Shown here: one piece after another, positions 42,351-51,080 of the stretch
Numbering within the stretch: the first letter of the stretch is position 1
How the letters are laid out: the number at the start of each line of letters is the position of its first letter
DNA from: Alphaproteobacteria bacterium
GTDB lineage: Bacteria > Pseudomonadota > Alphaproteobacteria > Micavibrionales > Micavibrionaceae
Direction: 5' to 3'
Length of the DNA stretch: 64,000 nucleotides
Assembly: GCA_016699735.1 (NCBI GenBank)
Contig: CP065008.1
Location: 2,046,001-2,110,000 of the forward strand
Program-made: the position numbers and the translations under genes
Notes under the pieces: generated by a model
What the model saw: only the letters and a program-made list of their open reading frames with translations
Databases searched by the model: none
Told to the model about the DNA's origin: nothing

Positions 42351-44237
42351 TCAAAGCTTGAACGGACGGCGGTCTCCCGAAAACGCCTTGTAGAGGTCAC
42401 GGTCAACATCGTCGATGCTGTCTTCCGGCTGCTCAAGAATCGTTGCCTTCAGGAAAATGACCAACTCCGTCTTCTGGACCAAATCAGCTTTTTTTCTGAA
42501 CAGGCTGCCGATAACGGGCGTTTCTCCAAGCACAGGCACCGATTCCTGATCGTTGACCGCTCTGTCCTGCAGCAAGCCACCCATAACGATCGGCTGCCCG
42601 GAACGCACCTTGACCACGGTATCGATCTCCTGAACGTTGAGTTCAGGAATTTCGGAGACAACACTTTCAGCACCGGGGATGGAAGCCGCAACGAAGCCGA
42701 CGGCCGGATCGTCAACCGTATCCACAATGCGGGTAACGGTTGGACGCAACGCCAGGGAAATCGTCCCCCTCTCAAGATCAATGGAGGGAATGACATTGAC
42801 AAGGACACCCTCGGGGACGCTCTTGATTTCTGAATCCACCTCAACAGTCGTAACCCCTTCATCGGTCGTCGAGTCGATATCGATTTCGAAATACACCTGG
42901 TTGGTCGCCACGTTCAGGACAGCGGATTGATTATTAACAACCGTCAACCGCGGACTGGCAAGAGCGCGGACAGTTCCAAACCCGGAGATCGCCTGAAGCA
43001 AAGCCTGAATATCATTCCCGACATACCCCAGAGTAACGTTAGCGGTCGTTCCGATTGCAGAGCCTGTAGCGGGTGTAAAAAAGCCGGAACCAGAAGAAAG
43101 GAGTGTATTGATCGAAGTCCTTCCCGCCTGATTCATGAACGCAAGAGATCCCTCTCCGCTGGAGAGGCCAAGAACGCCCCAATCGATCCCTGTGATATAT
43201 TCATCGGACAGGTTGACTTCAAAAATCTTGGCTTCGATCAAGACCTGCGAGGAAACGGCCCGCCGCAAAATTGTCAGATATTCGGCAACTTCCTTATGCT
43301 GCTTTTCCGTAGCGAACACATTGATGATTCCAGCCTGCTTGTTCAGCGTGAATGTGGAGACCGGACCATCCTCATCATCCTTGCCGCCTCCTTGTGCACC
43401 GTCATCCACCGGAAGAGATTCAACTTTAAGGACAGCCTGCGGAGGCTGTACCTGCACTTCGCCCTTCTCACCCTCCTTGGGTGCAGGCGCCACAGCCTGC
43501 ACCTCTGGATTCTGTTCAACGGCGGTAATCCGCGGATCAGCCTTCGTTTTCAAGCCGCCCGTCGTTCCGCCGCCCAGCATCTGGGTCATATTCAATTCAA
43601 GTTCCGCCCAGAAATCGGCCAGACTCTCGGATGAAGCGGTAAAAACGGACCCCGTATCGGCACCCTCGCCCGAAACCACCGAAACATTGGTACTGACCGA
43701 ACTGGAGTTCTTCCGCATATAGCTCAGATAATCCATCTTGTAAGTTTTGTTGTATGGCGTATCCAACTCAACCCGGAGACTGTCATCTCTGAATTTGTAT
43801 CGCAGACCGGCTATGTCCGAGATCTTCCCCACCACTTCGTCAAAAGGACGGTTACGCGCCGTAAAGATAATCGATCCCTTGATGTTGGGGTCAAGCTCGA
43901 TATCATATTCCGCCTGCTCAGCCAATTCGAAAAGAATATCACGAACGGGAACCGATTGGTTCACGGCGACCGAAACCAGCGGCATCGGCTTGATTCCGGA
44001 AGCTTGTGTAGACATATAGGGTTGCAGGGCAGGTATCCCGCCCGATCCTTGCGCCGTTTTTTCATCATCGACATCGGGAAGCCGCTCCGAGAGTCCGTCG
44101 CGGAAATCCTGGATCTCCATGTTCGCCCCCCGGTCCGGCTTCTGGTAATTCGCCGCCAGATCGCAGGACGAAAGAAACAGCGCCGCGCCGAAACACAAAA
44201 CCAGACTGCGGACGCCAGTACGACCCATCTTTATCAT
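42351..44237 (-). CDS. Type IV pilus/MSHA-type secretin lipoprotein
   Basis: 628 residues. Signal peptide with lipobox FLSSC (C25). An STN-like domain follows (VSVAVNQSVPVRDILFELAEQAEYDIELDPNIKGSI), then a long low-complexity linker, an N1-like domain (AGIINVFATEKQHKEVAEYLTILRR) and the secretin core (VLIEAKIFEVNLSDEYITGIDWG, ALASPRLTVVNNQSAVLNVATNQVYFEI, IPELNVQEIDTVVKVRSGQPIVMGGLLQD, PVLGETPVIGSLFRKK). This fits MshL/PilQ outer-membrane channels. ATG 44237 follows AGGGAAGAG; an earlier in-frame start would add an unlikely N-terminal tail. Belongs to the pilus operon. Confidence 0.93.
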   Translation of the reverse strand: MIKMGRTGVRSLVLCFGAALFLSSCDLAANYQKPDRGANMEIQDFRDGLSERLPDVDDEKTAQGSGGIPALQPYMSTQASGIKPMPLVSVAVNQSVPVRDILFELAEQAEYDIELDPNIKGSIIFTARNRPFDEVVGKISDIAGLRYKFRDDSLRVELDTPYNKTYKMDYLSYMRKNSSSVSTNVSVVSGEGADTGSVFTASSESLADFWAELELNMTQMLGGGTTGGLKTKADPRITAVEQNPEVQAVAPAPKEGEKGEVQVQPPQAVLKVESLPVDDGAQGGGKDDEDGPVSTFTLNKQAGIINVFATEKQHKEVAEYLTILRRAVSSQVLIEAKIFEVNLSDEYITGIDWGVLGLSSGEGSLAFMNQAGRTSINTLLSSGSGFFTPATGSAIGTTANVTLGYVGNDIQALLQAISGFGTVRALASPRLTVVNNQSAVLNVATNQVYFEIDIDSTTDEGVTTVEVDSEIKSVPEGVLVNVIPSIDLERGTISLALRPTVTRIVDTVDDPAVGFVAASIPGAESVVSEIPELNVQEIDTVVKVRSGQPIVMGGLLQDRAVNDQESVPVLGETPVIGSLFRKKADLVQKTELVIFLKATILEQPEDSIDDVDRDLYKAFSGDRRPFKL

Positions 44238-44429
44238 AGAACTCTTCCCTATACGCATTGACAATGAAATTCCCCGAAACCTTGGGTAAGAATAAAAAGC
44301 GCGAGTTACAGGCGCAGAACGCACCTGTTGATTCTCGTCCATTCACTACATCATATCGCCACAATCTGGGCAATAGCCCGTTGCAGTGGCAGGAAAAAAA
44401 CCGCCTCACCTGTGTATAACTTTGGGGAA

Positions 44430-45569
44430 TTAATCGCTGAAGGAGATCAGGGACGTATCGACCGCGTCCAGGGCGTTCTTGCTACCCTTGGAGCTATTGA
44501 CCAGCTTGTACTGCTGGACCTTGATCTTCATATCCGAAGGTTTGTCGGAGTTTGAAATCGCCGTATCTTCGGTAATCAAGCCGTCCTGGAACAGCTTCAT
44601 CAGGGACTGGTCGAAGGTACACATACCGATGGAATTATTCTGCTCCATGACATCGTGAATCTTTCCGATCTCGCCTTTAAGGATCAGTTCGCGGACCAAC
44701 CCTTGATTGAGCATGACTTCAATCGCCGGCGCCATCCCCTTCCCCGTGCTGGGCAGCAGCCGCTGGGAAATGATCCCCTTGAGGTTCATGGAGAGATTGA
44801 GCCGGATTTGGTTATGATAATCCTCGGGAAACAGGTTCACGATCCGCTCGATCGCCTGATAGGAGTTGTTGGTGTGGATGGTGGCCAGACACAGATGCCC
44901 CGTTTCCGCGATTGACAACGCCTGCTCCATCACGGCGCGGTCGCGCACCTCCCCGACGAGGATCACGTCAGGCCGCTGCCGGAGGGAGTTTTTCATAGCC
45001 GTGGCAAAGGATTCAGTATCAACCCCGACCTCGCGTTGTGTGACAACACAGCCCTTATGCTCATGAAAAAATTCGATGGGATCTTCAATGGTGATGATAT
45101 GCCCTTGGCTATTGCGGTTCCGCTGGTCGATCATCGCGGCCAATGTGGTAGATTTACCCGAGCCGGTCATCCCGGTTACCAGCAGCAGCCCGCGCTTTTC
45201 CATCGCCAGCGTCTCCAGGATTTTCGGTAAACGCAGATCGGCGAAGCTGGGGATTTCAGAAGTAATTCTGCGAATCACAAGCGCCGGAAACTGCCTTTGA
45301 CGCATGACGTTGATCCGGTAGCGCCCATGCTGCCCCATATCGAGGGCAGTATTCAATTCCAGATGCGCCTCGAAATCCCGCTTCTGGCGGTTCGTCAGCA
45401 TGGAGTTCAGGATATCGTTGATATCGTCAGGAGACAGAAGATCTTCAGAGAGCTTTATAAGAGATTTATCCCCGCGCAGCGTTGGCGGAAACCCGACCGT
45501 GAGGTACATATCCGCCGCACGGGTTTCGTTCATGGCACTCAGATATGAGAAAATAAGCGGTGCGGTCAA
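44430..45569 (-). CDS. pilU: PilU-like retraction ATPase
   Basis: 379-residue hexameric ATPase. Walker A is GMTGSGKST, the Asp box IIIEDP-type reads HIITIEDPIEF, Walker B is DVILVGEVRD, and the His box is HLCLATIHTNNS. PilU features beyond the core are GEIGKIHDVME, GMCTFDQSLMKLFQDGLI and SDKPSDMKIKVQ near the C-terminus. It accelerates or supports PilT-driven pilus retraction. Its start overlaps the pilT end by four bases. Confidence 0.93.
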   Translation of the reverse strand: MTAPLIFSYLSAMNETRAADMYLTVGFPPTLRGDKSLIKLSEDLLSPDDINDILNSMLTNRQKRDFEAHLELNTALDMGQHGRYRINVMRQRQFPALVIRRITSEIPSFADLRLPKILETLAMEKRGLLLVTGMTGSGKSTTLAAMIDQRNRNSQGHIITIEDPIEFFHEHKGCVVTQREVGVDTESFATAMKNSLRQRPDVILVGEVRDRAVMEQALSIAETGHLCLATIHTNNSYQAIERIVNLFPEDYHNQIRLNLSMNLKGIISQRLLPSTGKGMAPAIEVMLNQGLVRELILKGEIGKIHDVMEQNNSIGMCTFDQSLMKLFQDGLITEDTAISNSDKPSDMKIKVQQYKLVNSSKGSKNALDAVDTSLISFSD

Positions 45570-46759
45570 AACGAATACCCTTCTTCACCTGATTTTTCAC
45601 CGGAACCTGTCCGGCCCGACGATTTCTTTTGCGGAACGATATCGTATTCCTGCTCCATCTCGTCATCGACAATCTTGCGTCCACCCAGAGCGCCGGCGGC
45701 GTAATTCTCATCCGGGCCTTCCTCGGCATCGGTACTCTTGAGCACGGCCCTGCGGGCCTCGTCCTTGCCGATGATCCCGGCCTCCAGAAGGCTTTTCACG
45801 GCGTCTTCCATCGTCACCATCCCGTAACGCGACCCGGTCTGCATCATGGAATACATTTGCGGAATCTGGTTCTCGCGAATCAGGTTTCGAACAGCGCTGG
45901 TACCCACCAGAATTTCATAAACGCCGACCCGGCCCCCGCCTTCAGCACGGCGTAAAAGGGTCTGGGCGATAACGCCCTGAATCGAACTGGCTAACATGGC
46001 CCTAACCATCTCCTTATCGCCGGACGGAAACACGTCGATGATACGGTCAATGGTCTTGGACGCAGAGTTCGCGTGCAGAGTCCCGAACACCAAGTGTCCG
46101 GTTTCTGCGGCGGTCAGGGCAAGGGAAATCGTTTCATGATCGCGCATCTCCCCCACCAGGATCACGTCCGGGTCTTCCCGCAGCGAGCTTTTCAGCGCAC
46201 GCGCAAATGACCGTGTATCCGTGCCGACCTCGCGGTGGTTGATCAGAGATTTCTTGGATGTGTGAAAAAACTCCACGGGGTCTTCAATCGTCAGAATATG
46301 CTTGGCGTGGTGGAGGTTGATATGATTGATCATAGATGCAAGGGTCGTCGATTTACCGGACCCCGTCGGACCGGTAATCAGGATGATCCCCTTCTCCAAT
46401 TCGGCAAAACGACGCATGACGGGCGGTAGGTCTAGCTGCTCCATCGTCGGAATTTCCGTGGGAATGGTCCGGAAAACGGCGGCAGCACCAAGGCGCGTCG
46501 TAAAGGCGTTCACCCGGAAACGCGCCTTCTCGCCCAAAGCGATGGCGAAGTCCAGTTCCATATTCTTTTCGTATTCTGCCCGCTGGTCTTCCGCCATGAT
46601 CGAATAAAGCATCGTGCGGATATCATCGCTGCCCAAGGCATCGGACTTGACACGCTTCATCAGTCCGCTGACGCGGATGATCGGGGGGCTTCCGGCGCTC
46701 AAATGAAGGTCGGAGGCTTTATTTTGCATTGTGAACGCGAGTAGCTGTGTGAGATCCAA
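45566..46759 (-). CDS. pilT: PilT retraction ATPase
   Basis: 397-residue ATPase. N-terminal PAS-like domain ASDLHLSAGSPPIIRVSG; Walker A GPTGSGKST; Asp box TIEDPVEF; Walker B DVILVGEMRD; His box HLVFGTLHANS; the PilT-specific AVRNLIREN motif near the C-terminus, equivalent to AIRNLIRE, is needed for retraction. A variable acidic, glycine-rich tail (about 50 residues) follows. PilT and PilU together mark a retractile pilus, which allows twitching or DNA uptake. Confidence 0.96.
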   Translation of the reverse strand: MDLTQLLAFTMQNKASDLHLSAGSPPIIRVSGLMKRVKSDALGSDDIRTMLYSIMAEDQRAEYEKNMELDFAIALGEKARFRVNAFTTRLGAAAVFRTIPTEIPTMEQLDLPPVMRRFAELEKGIILITGPTGSGKSTTLASMINHINLHHAKHILTIEDPVEFFHTSKKSLINHREVGTDTRSFARALKSSLREDPDVILVGEMRDHETISLALTAAETGHLVFGTLHANSASKTIDRIIDVFPSGDKEMVRAMLASSIQGVIAQTLLRRAEGGGRVGVYEILVGTSAVRNLIRENQIPQMYSMMQTGSRYGMVTMEDAVKSLLEAGIIGKDEARRAVLKSTDAEEGPDENYAAGALGGRKIVDDEMEQEYDIVPQKKSSGRTGSGEKSGEEGYSF

Positions 46760-46857
46760 GGTTCTGCTCCCTGAGTGTGCGGTGTTGCCCCGTGATACTG
46801 TTTTAACGCAATTTTATAAAAGGAAAGTAAAGATAGGGCGGATTTTAGGAATATTAT

Positions 46858-47622
46858 TCATTTAAGAATCGGTCCTTGCAACAAAAGAAGAGAAAATAAA
46901 GCAATGATTAACGGCGGACCGAACGGAAACTCTCTTTTTCTTATGACAATACGCCAGAACAAGGCCAGAAAAACGCCCGACGCGCCCGCGATGATGAAAA
47001 GCACAGGCATCCATTCGATCCCCAACCAGAAGCCTATAATGAAGAAAAGCTTAATGTCGCCCCAGCCGAGAGCCTCCCGGCCTCGGGCCATGGAGATGAT
47101 ATAACGCAGGGCAAGAGAAAGGACGACATAAAAAAAAGCAGCCAGAAGATAGGGTAAAAAAAGCTCGGCAAAAGTATGAAACTGTCCCGAAAACGAAAAA
47201 TAGATGAGCCGCACCAAACCGAGAACAAAACAGACGAACAGCAGCTGATTGGGAAGAATCATTCGCTGAAAATCGATGACCGTAAGGGACACCAGAACGG
47301 GAACCAGAGCCATAAGAAATATCCCCTCCCCGCTTAGGCCAAAAAACCTGTAAACCACCAGACAGAGTGCCGCCACGAGAATTTCAATCAGAGGATAAAT
47401 CGGCGAAACCATCGCCCCGCAATGGCGACACGCCCCCTTCGACAACAACCAGGAAAGAACCGGAATGAGATCCAAAAAACCAAGCTTGGCTTTACATTTC
47501 GTGCAGGCCGACCGCGCAGAAACCCAATCCTTCTTTCGAGGCACCCTGTAAACCAGCGCGGTGCTGAAACTCCCGAAAACCAGACCTAAAACAACGACTG
47601 CAAGGACATCGGGGATATTCAT
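46858..47622 (-). CDS. pilD: Type IV prepilin peptidase/N-methyltransferase
   Basis: 254-residue aspartyl membrane protease that cleaves prepilins and methylates the new N-terminus. It has the cytoplasmic zinc-binding CTKC ... CRHC pairs, and both catalytic aspartates: D in TVIDFQRMILP and D in GWGDIKLF. About seven hydrophobic helices. Expected substrate in this window is the pilin at 38773. It is in the pilus operon between the TPR gene and pilT. Confidence 0.96.
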   Translation of the reverse strand: MNIPDVLAVVVLGLVFGSFSTALVYRVPRKKDWVSARSACTKCKAKLGFLDLIPVLSWLLSKGACRHCGAMVSPIYPLIEILVAALCLVVYRFFGLSGEGIFLMALVPVLVSLTVIDFQRMILPNQLLFVCFVLGLVRLIYFSFSGQFHTFAELFLPYLLAAFFYVVLSLALRYIISMARGREALGWGDIKLFFIIGFWLGIEWMPVLFIIAGASGVFLALFWRIVIRKREFPFGPPLIIALFSLLLLQGPILK

Positions 47623-47651
47623 ATAAGGTTACGCAAAAAAGGGTAAGGAAC

Positions 47652-48662
47652 TCAGCGGATATTGGCCAGCCTCTCGTAAACGGCCTCGCGGGGAATGGAG
47701 CGCCCGGAGCCATAGATCGAATCAACCTCAAGAGCCTGCTCGTAATAGCTCACAGCCTGAGAGGTCTGCCCCGCCCGGTCGGTAATCACCGCCATATTAT
47801 AAAGATGGTTGGCATTCTGAGGTTCCATACTGGCCGCCATGCCCAAATGCTTGAGGGCGGATTCAAAATCCCCGACACTGGCTTCGGTCACGGCAAGCTG
47901 TGCAACAATACCCGCATGGCTGGGATGCTCCTCGCGCAAATCCACAAGCCGCCGCAAAGCGATAGCCGGATACTTCGTGGAGAGAAGACCAAGCATATTA
48001 ACCTTGACGTCGATATTCCGGGAATCGAGCGTAGAAAGTTCCTCGTACATCCGCATCGCATCCTCAAAATGCCCAAGATTCTGCAGCGCCACGGCGCGAC
48101 CCATAAGAACCCTTGGATCACGCTTATTCTTGACATACAGACTATCGAACATCTCCAGCGCTGAATCATAAAGCCCGAGGGACATCGCCCGCTCGGCAGA
48201 AACCAGTTGGGCCGTGGTACTGTCTTGTCCGGCATTCTTACGGACAGTGATTAGCTTTGACGCAGGCTGCAAACTCGGATTGACACGCTTTGGCCCCTGC
48301 TTGCTCATTTCCCCCTGGGGAACCAGCTGTTCAGCATCAAAAAACGCATCAGGATCAGCTTCCAGATCAACGCCGGAATGAACTGCCGAAGGCCCGGAAA
48401 TGGCTGCGGCCTCATCCTCGGGACTCGCCTCAGGTAAAATCACATTTTCGCCCTGAACCGCCGCATCAACAGGAGGCTGAGCGCCGGGATCCGGCGAGGC
48501 CAGCCCTGCTTCCGAGGGGATGCTCTCCCCGTCATCGACAACAACCGAAACATCCTGCCCATAGGCGCTTGGGGAATAAAGAGTGCTAAGACCTGAAGAG
48601 GCAACGACAAGCGCAACCAGCGAAACTTTCAGGGGGCGAGAAGAGAAACGCAACTTTTTCAT
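47652..48662 (-). CDS. Secreted TPR protein of the pilus locus
   Basis: 336 residues from ATG 48662. A hydrophobic N-terminal segment (SLVALVVASSGLSTLYSPSAYG) is a signal peptide or anchor. A proline/acidic linker (about 35-130) precedes at least four TPR-like helical repeats (GLYDSALEMFDSLYVKNKRDP, GHFEDAMRMYEELSTLDSRN, GDFESALKHLGMAASMEPQN, GQTSQAVSYYEQALEVDS). It resembles PilF/MshN-type TPR proteins that help secretin assembly or pilus biogenesis; the assignment to one of these is open. Confidence 0.82.
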   Translation of the reverse strand: MKKLRFSSRPLKVSLVALVVASSGLSTLYSPSAYGQDVSVVVDDGESIPSEAGLASPDPGAQPPVDAAVQGENVILPEASPEDEAAAISGPSAVHSGVDLEADPDAFFDAEQLVPQGEMSKQGPKRVNPSLQPASKLITVRKNAGQDSTTAQLVSAERAMSLGLYDSALEMFDSLYVKNKRDPRVLMGRAVALQNLGHFEDAMRMYEELSTLDSRNIDVKVNMLGLLSTKYPAIALRRLVDLREEHPSHAGIVAQLAVTEASVGDFESALKHLGMAASMEPQNANHLYNMAVITDRAGQTSQAVSYYEQALEVDSIYGSGRSIPREAVYERLANIR

Positions 48663-48739
48663 AAGCAAAACTCTGGGGAAAACGCATAACGGTTGGAAAA
48701 ATTAAGGACAAGCCGGACACTGGCTTGATTCGGATGATA

Positions 48740-49471
48740 TCACGCAGCTTTCCTTTTCTCAACATAATCAAGAAAGGCCTGCTCAAGATTTTGCGCTTTC
48801 GTCTGCACTTTCATCTCTTGCGGTGTCCCGACGAAAAGGATTTTGGAATCATGCAGGACGGCCACACGATCACAGATCTCATCCATATCAGAAAGAATAT
48901 GGGAACTCAAAAAGATGGTACGGTCCTTGTGCTTTATATCCGTAATCATTTTTTTGACCAGCGCCCGCGCCCGCGGATCAAGCCCGCTCATCGGCTCATC
49001 CAGAATGAACAGTGAGCATTCCGTAAGCAATGTCCCCAGAATCCCGAGCTTCTGGCGCATCCCCTTGGAATAGGTGTTCATTTTCCGCCTCAACGCTTTG
49101 GGATCAAGGGCAAGCCCCTCCGTAGCCTCAAGAATAGCCTGATCGCTCATCGTGCGGTTATAGAGGCTAAGGCAAAAATGAAGAAACTCCATTCCCGTCA
49201 AAAACCACGGCGGCTCGAATTTCTCAGGCAAATAGGCCAGCATAGCCTTGCTTTCGTTATCCGACTTGTCCTTACCGTTGATCAGAATTTCGCCGGAATC
49301 CTGCTCACGCAGACCCAAAATGCACTTGATGGCTGTCGTCTTCCCCGCACCGTTAAGCCCCATCAGACCAAAGGTTTCCCCCCTGCGGATATCAAGATCG
49401 ATGGCGTCAAGAACCTTTGTGCCCGAAAAGGAAACACACAACCCTCGAATATCAAGAGAATGTTCGGTCAT
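48740..49471 (-). CDS. ABC transporter ATP-binding protein
   Basis: 243 residues. Walker A GLNGAGKTTAIK, Q-loop near PEKFEPP, signature YSKGMRQKLG, Walker B LFILDEPMSGLD and H-loop SSHILSDMD are all present. The DRVAVLHDSKILFVGTPQE end is typical of ABC-2 type exporter ATPases (CcmA/NatA group). Inside the pilus operon, 26 bases after the pilP-like gene. The probable permease partner is at 41571-42329. Substrate unknown. Confidence 0.93.
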   Translation of the reverse strand: MTEHSLDIRGLCVSFSGTKVLDAIDLDIRRGETFGLMGLNGAGKTTAIKCILGLREQDSGEILINGKDKSDNESKAMLAYLPEKFEPPWFLTGMEFLHFCLSLYNRTMSDQAILEATEGLALDPKALRRKMNTYSKGMRQKLGILGTLLTECSLFILDEPMSGLDPRARALVKKMITDIKHKDRTIFLSSHILSDMDEICDRVAVLHDSKILFVGTPQEMKVQTKAQNLEQAFLDYVEKRKAA

Positions 49472-49497
49472 AAGAAATCCACAGGGTCCAAAAACCG

Positions 49498-50433
49498 CTA
49501 GCCAGGCAAGAAAATCCGCATATCGAGGTTAAATCGCTGATGTGCCCTTAAACGGATGGGAAAAACCTGATTGGTATGTTCGTCCAGCCATTTGACTTCG
49601 ATGTACTCCTTAAAGACACGCAGATCGATAACTTCCTTGGGAATCGCGCTCGGCGTCACGCGCATCCCGTTAATCCAGATCGTCCAGTCATCTGCGGAGA
49701 CAAAGACGATACCGTCAAGAATCAAATCCCGCTCACCAGGCTTCTTTTCCTCGTCTTTATCGAGGTGCTTCAGTTCAGACTCCGTGGGTGGACGGGCTCT
49801 TCCTCTGGACTTCTTGGCATCAACAATCGCTTCATGCTGCCAGTAGGTGAAAAAAAGCGATCGTATCTTCTCGGGCTTGAACGGCGAACGGTCATCTTCT
49901 GCAATTTTCTGCTTGACGGAGTCAGGCGTGGGGGACTCAGGTTTCCCCTTCCGCTCCAGCATTTTATCAAATCCCTCATCGGTACTGGCTTGCGCCGGCT
50001 TTGCAGCAGTTTCTTCAGGGCTAACGGCAATATCGATCCCCGGAAGGTCCGCAGCCGACCCGCCGCCGGAATCTTTTACTGGCTGAGGCGGCATACCTGA
50101 AACCTGCTCGTTTTCTGCGGGCTGAGTCAGATTTTCCTCAGGCAAAGCCGGAGCCTGTTCAAGGGAAATATCATGAGTGAGGGGAGGAGCAGCCTGAGAA
50201 ACAACAGGCTCGGGCAAAGGCTGATCAGCTTGCGGCTCCTCAATGCCTTCAAGCCCAAGATCATCGGAACCGCCCGTCACACTGGCTTCTTGCTCCTGTG
50301 CAAAAACGAAGCTGCCCAAAGCCATTCCCGTCAAAAGAGTACCGCAAAAAACAGCACCTGCAACCAACCTTCTGATGTAAGGCAGGGAAACTTTTCGGTG
50401 AAGAGAATTTTTCATGTTCGTATCTTTTTGCAT
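49498..50433 (-). CDS. PilP/MshK-like periplasmic linker protein
   Basis: 311 residues. A hydrophobic N-terminal helix (LVAGAVFCGTLLTGMALGSFVFA) with signal character, then about 150 residues of proline/glutamate-rich linker, then a compact beta-rich C-terminal domain (DLILDGIVFVSADDWTIWINGMRVTPSAIPKEVIDLRVFKEYIEVKWLDEHTNQVFPIRL split over several strands). This matches the HR-type domain of PilP, MshK and GspC that binds the secretin. It is adjacent to the pilO-like gene (five bases), as expected for a PilM-N-O-P module. Confidence 0.7.
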   Translation of the reverse strand: MQKDTNMKNSLHRKVSLPYIRRLVAGAVFCGTLLTGMALGSFVFAQEQEASVTGGSDDLGLEGIEEPQADQPLPEPVVSQAAPPLTHDISLEQAPALPEENLTQPAENEQVSGMPPQPVKDSGGGSAADLPGIDIAVSPEETAAKPAQASTDEGFDKMLERKGKPESPTPDSVKQKIAEDDRSPFKPEKIRSLFFTYWQHEAIVDAKKSRGRARPPTESELKHLDKDEEKKPGERDLILDGIVFVSADDWTIWINGMRVTPSAIPKEVIDLRVFKEYIEVKWLDEHTNQVFPIRLRAHQRFNLDMRIFLPG

Positions 50434-50438
50434 GAAAA

Positions 50439-51080
50439 CTACTGCTGCTCCTCAACAATAATTTGCGAATCCGGAATCATGGTCCGCCAGGACATTTTGA
50501 TGGTCGCCTTGACGAGAACAGGGTTTTGACCCGTGGCAATGGAGCGTAATACAGGCCCGGAAATGTCCGTAACACGACTCATCGACATCTGATCCACACT
50601 GAGATGCCCAGGAAACTTCTGCTCAAGAATAAAGAGATAATTATATATATCCGCATCGTCAAACGCCTCCACAGTAATACCGATGGGACTCGCCAAAAGC
50701 TTGTAATTCGACTTCTTGGCCTCCTCGTTTTCCTCGATAATGCCGGGATTGATCGCGGCAACGGACGAAACAACGCGGGATTCAAGCTGAATGTCTCTGA
50801 ACAGTTTTCGCGCAACGCTGCGGACCTGTGTTTTAAAAAAACCGTCCTCCTTGAGCGCATCAAACTTGTCCTGCTGCTGCCCGAGCTGCTCAAACTCAAT
50901 TTGCATCCGATCAAAATCGGCCTGCTTGGTTTGGTTTTCACCACGGAGCGTACGAAGCCTTTTTTCGGTCTCAGATTCTTGAGGAATAAGATAAAAATAA
51001 GTGGCCGCAGCCAGTAAAACGTTGACGCCTAACAAAACCGCAAGAAGCAGCAATCTCTTTGCACCGATAACCTTGATCAT
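50439..51080 (-). CDS. PilO/GspM-like inner-membrane protein
   Basis: 213 residues. One N-terminal membrane helix (RLLLLAVLLGVNVLLAAATYFYLIP), a coiled-coil stretch (EKRLRTLRGENQTKQADFDRMQIEFEQLGQQQDK), and a periplasmic ferredoxin-like C-terminal domain (NYKLLASPIGITVEAFDDADIYNYLFILEQKF). This is the PilO layout. Its start overlaps the end of the preceding pilMN fusion by four bases. Confidence 0.83.
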   Translation of the reverse strand: MIKVIGAKRLLLLAVLLGVNVLLAAATYFYLIPQESETEKRLRTLRGENQTKQADFDRMQIEFEQLGQQQDKFDALKEDGFFKTQVRSVARKLFRDIQLESRVVSSVAAINPGIIEENEEAKKSNYKLLASPIGITVEAFDDADIYNYLFILEQKFPGHLSVDQMSMSRVTDISGPVLRSIATGQNPVLVKATIKMSWRTMIPDSQIIVEEQQ

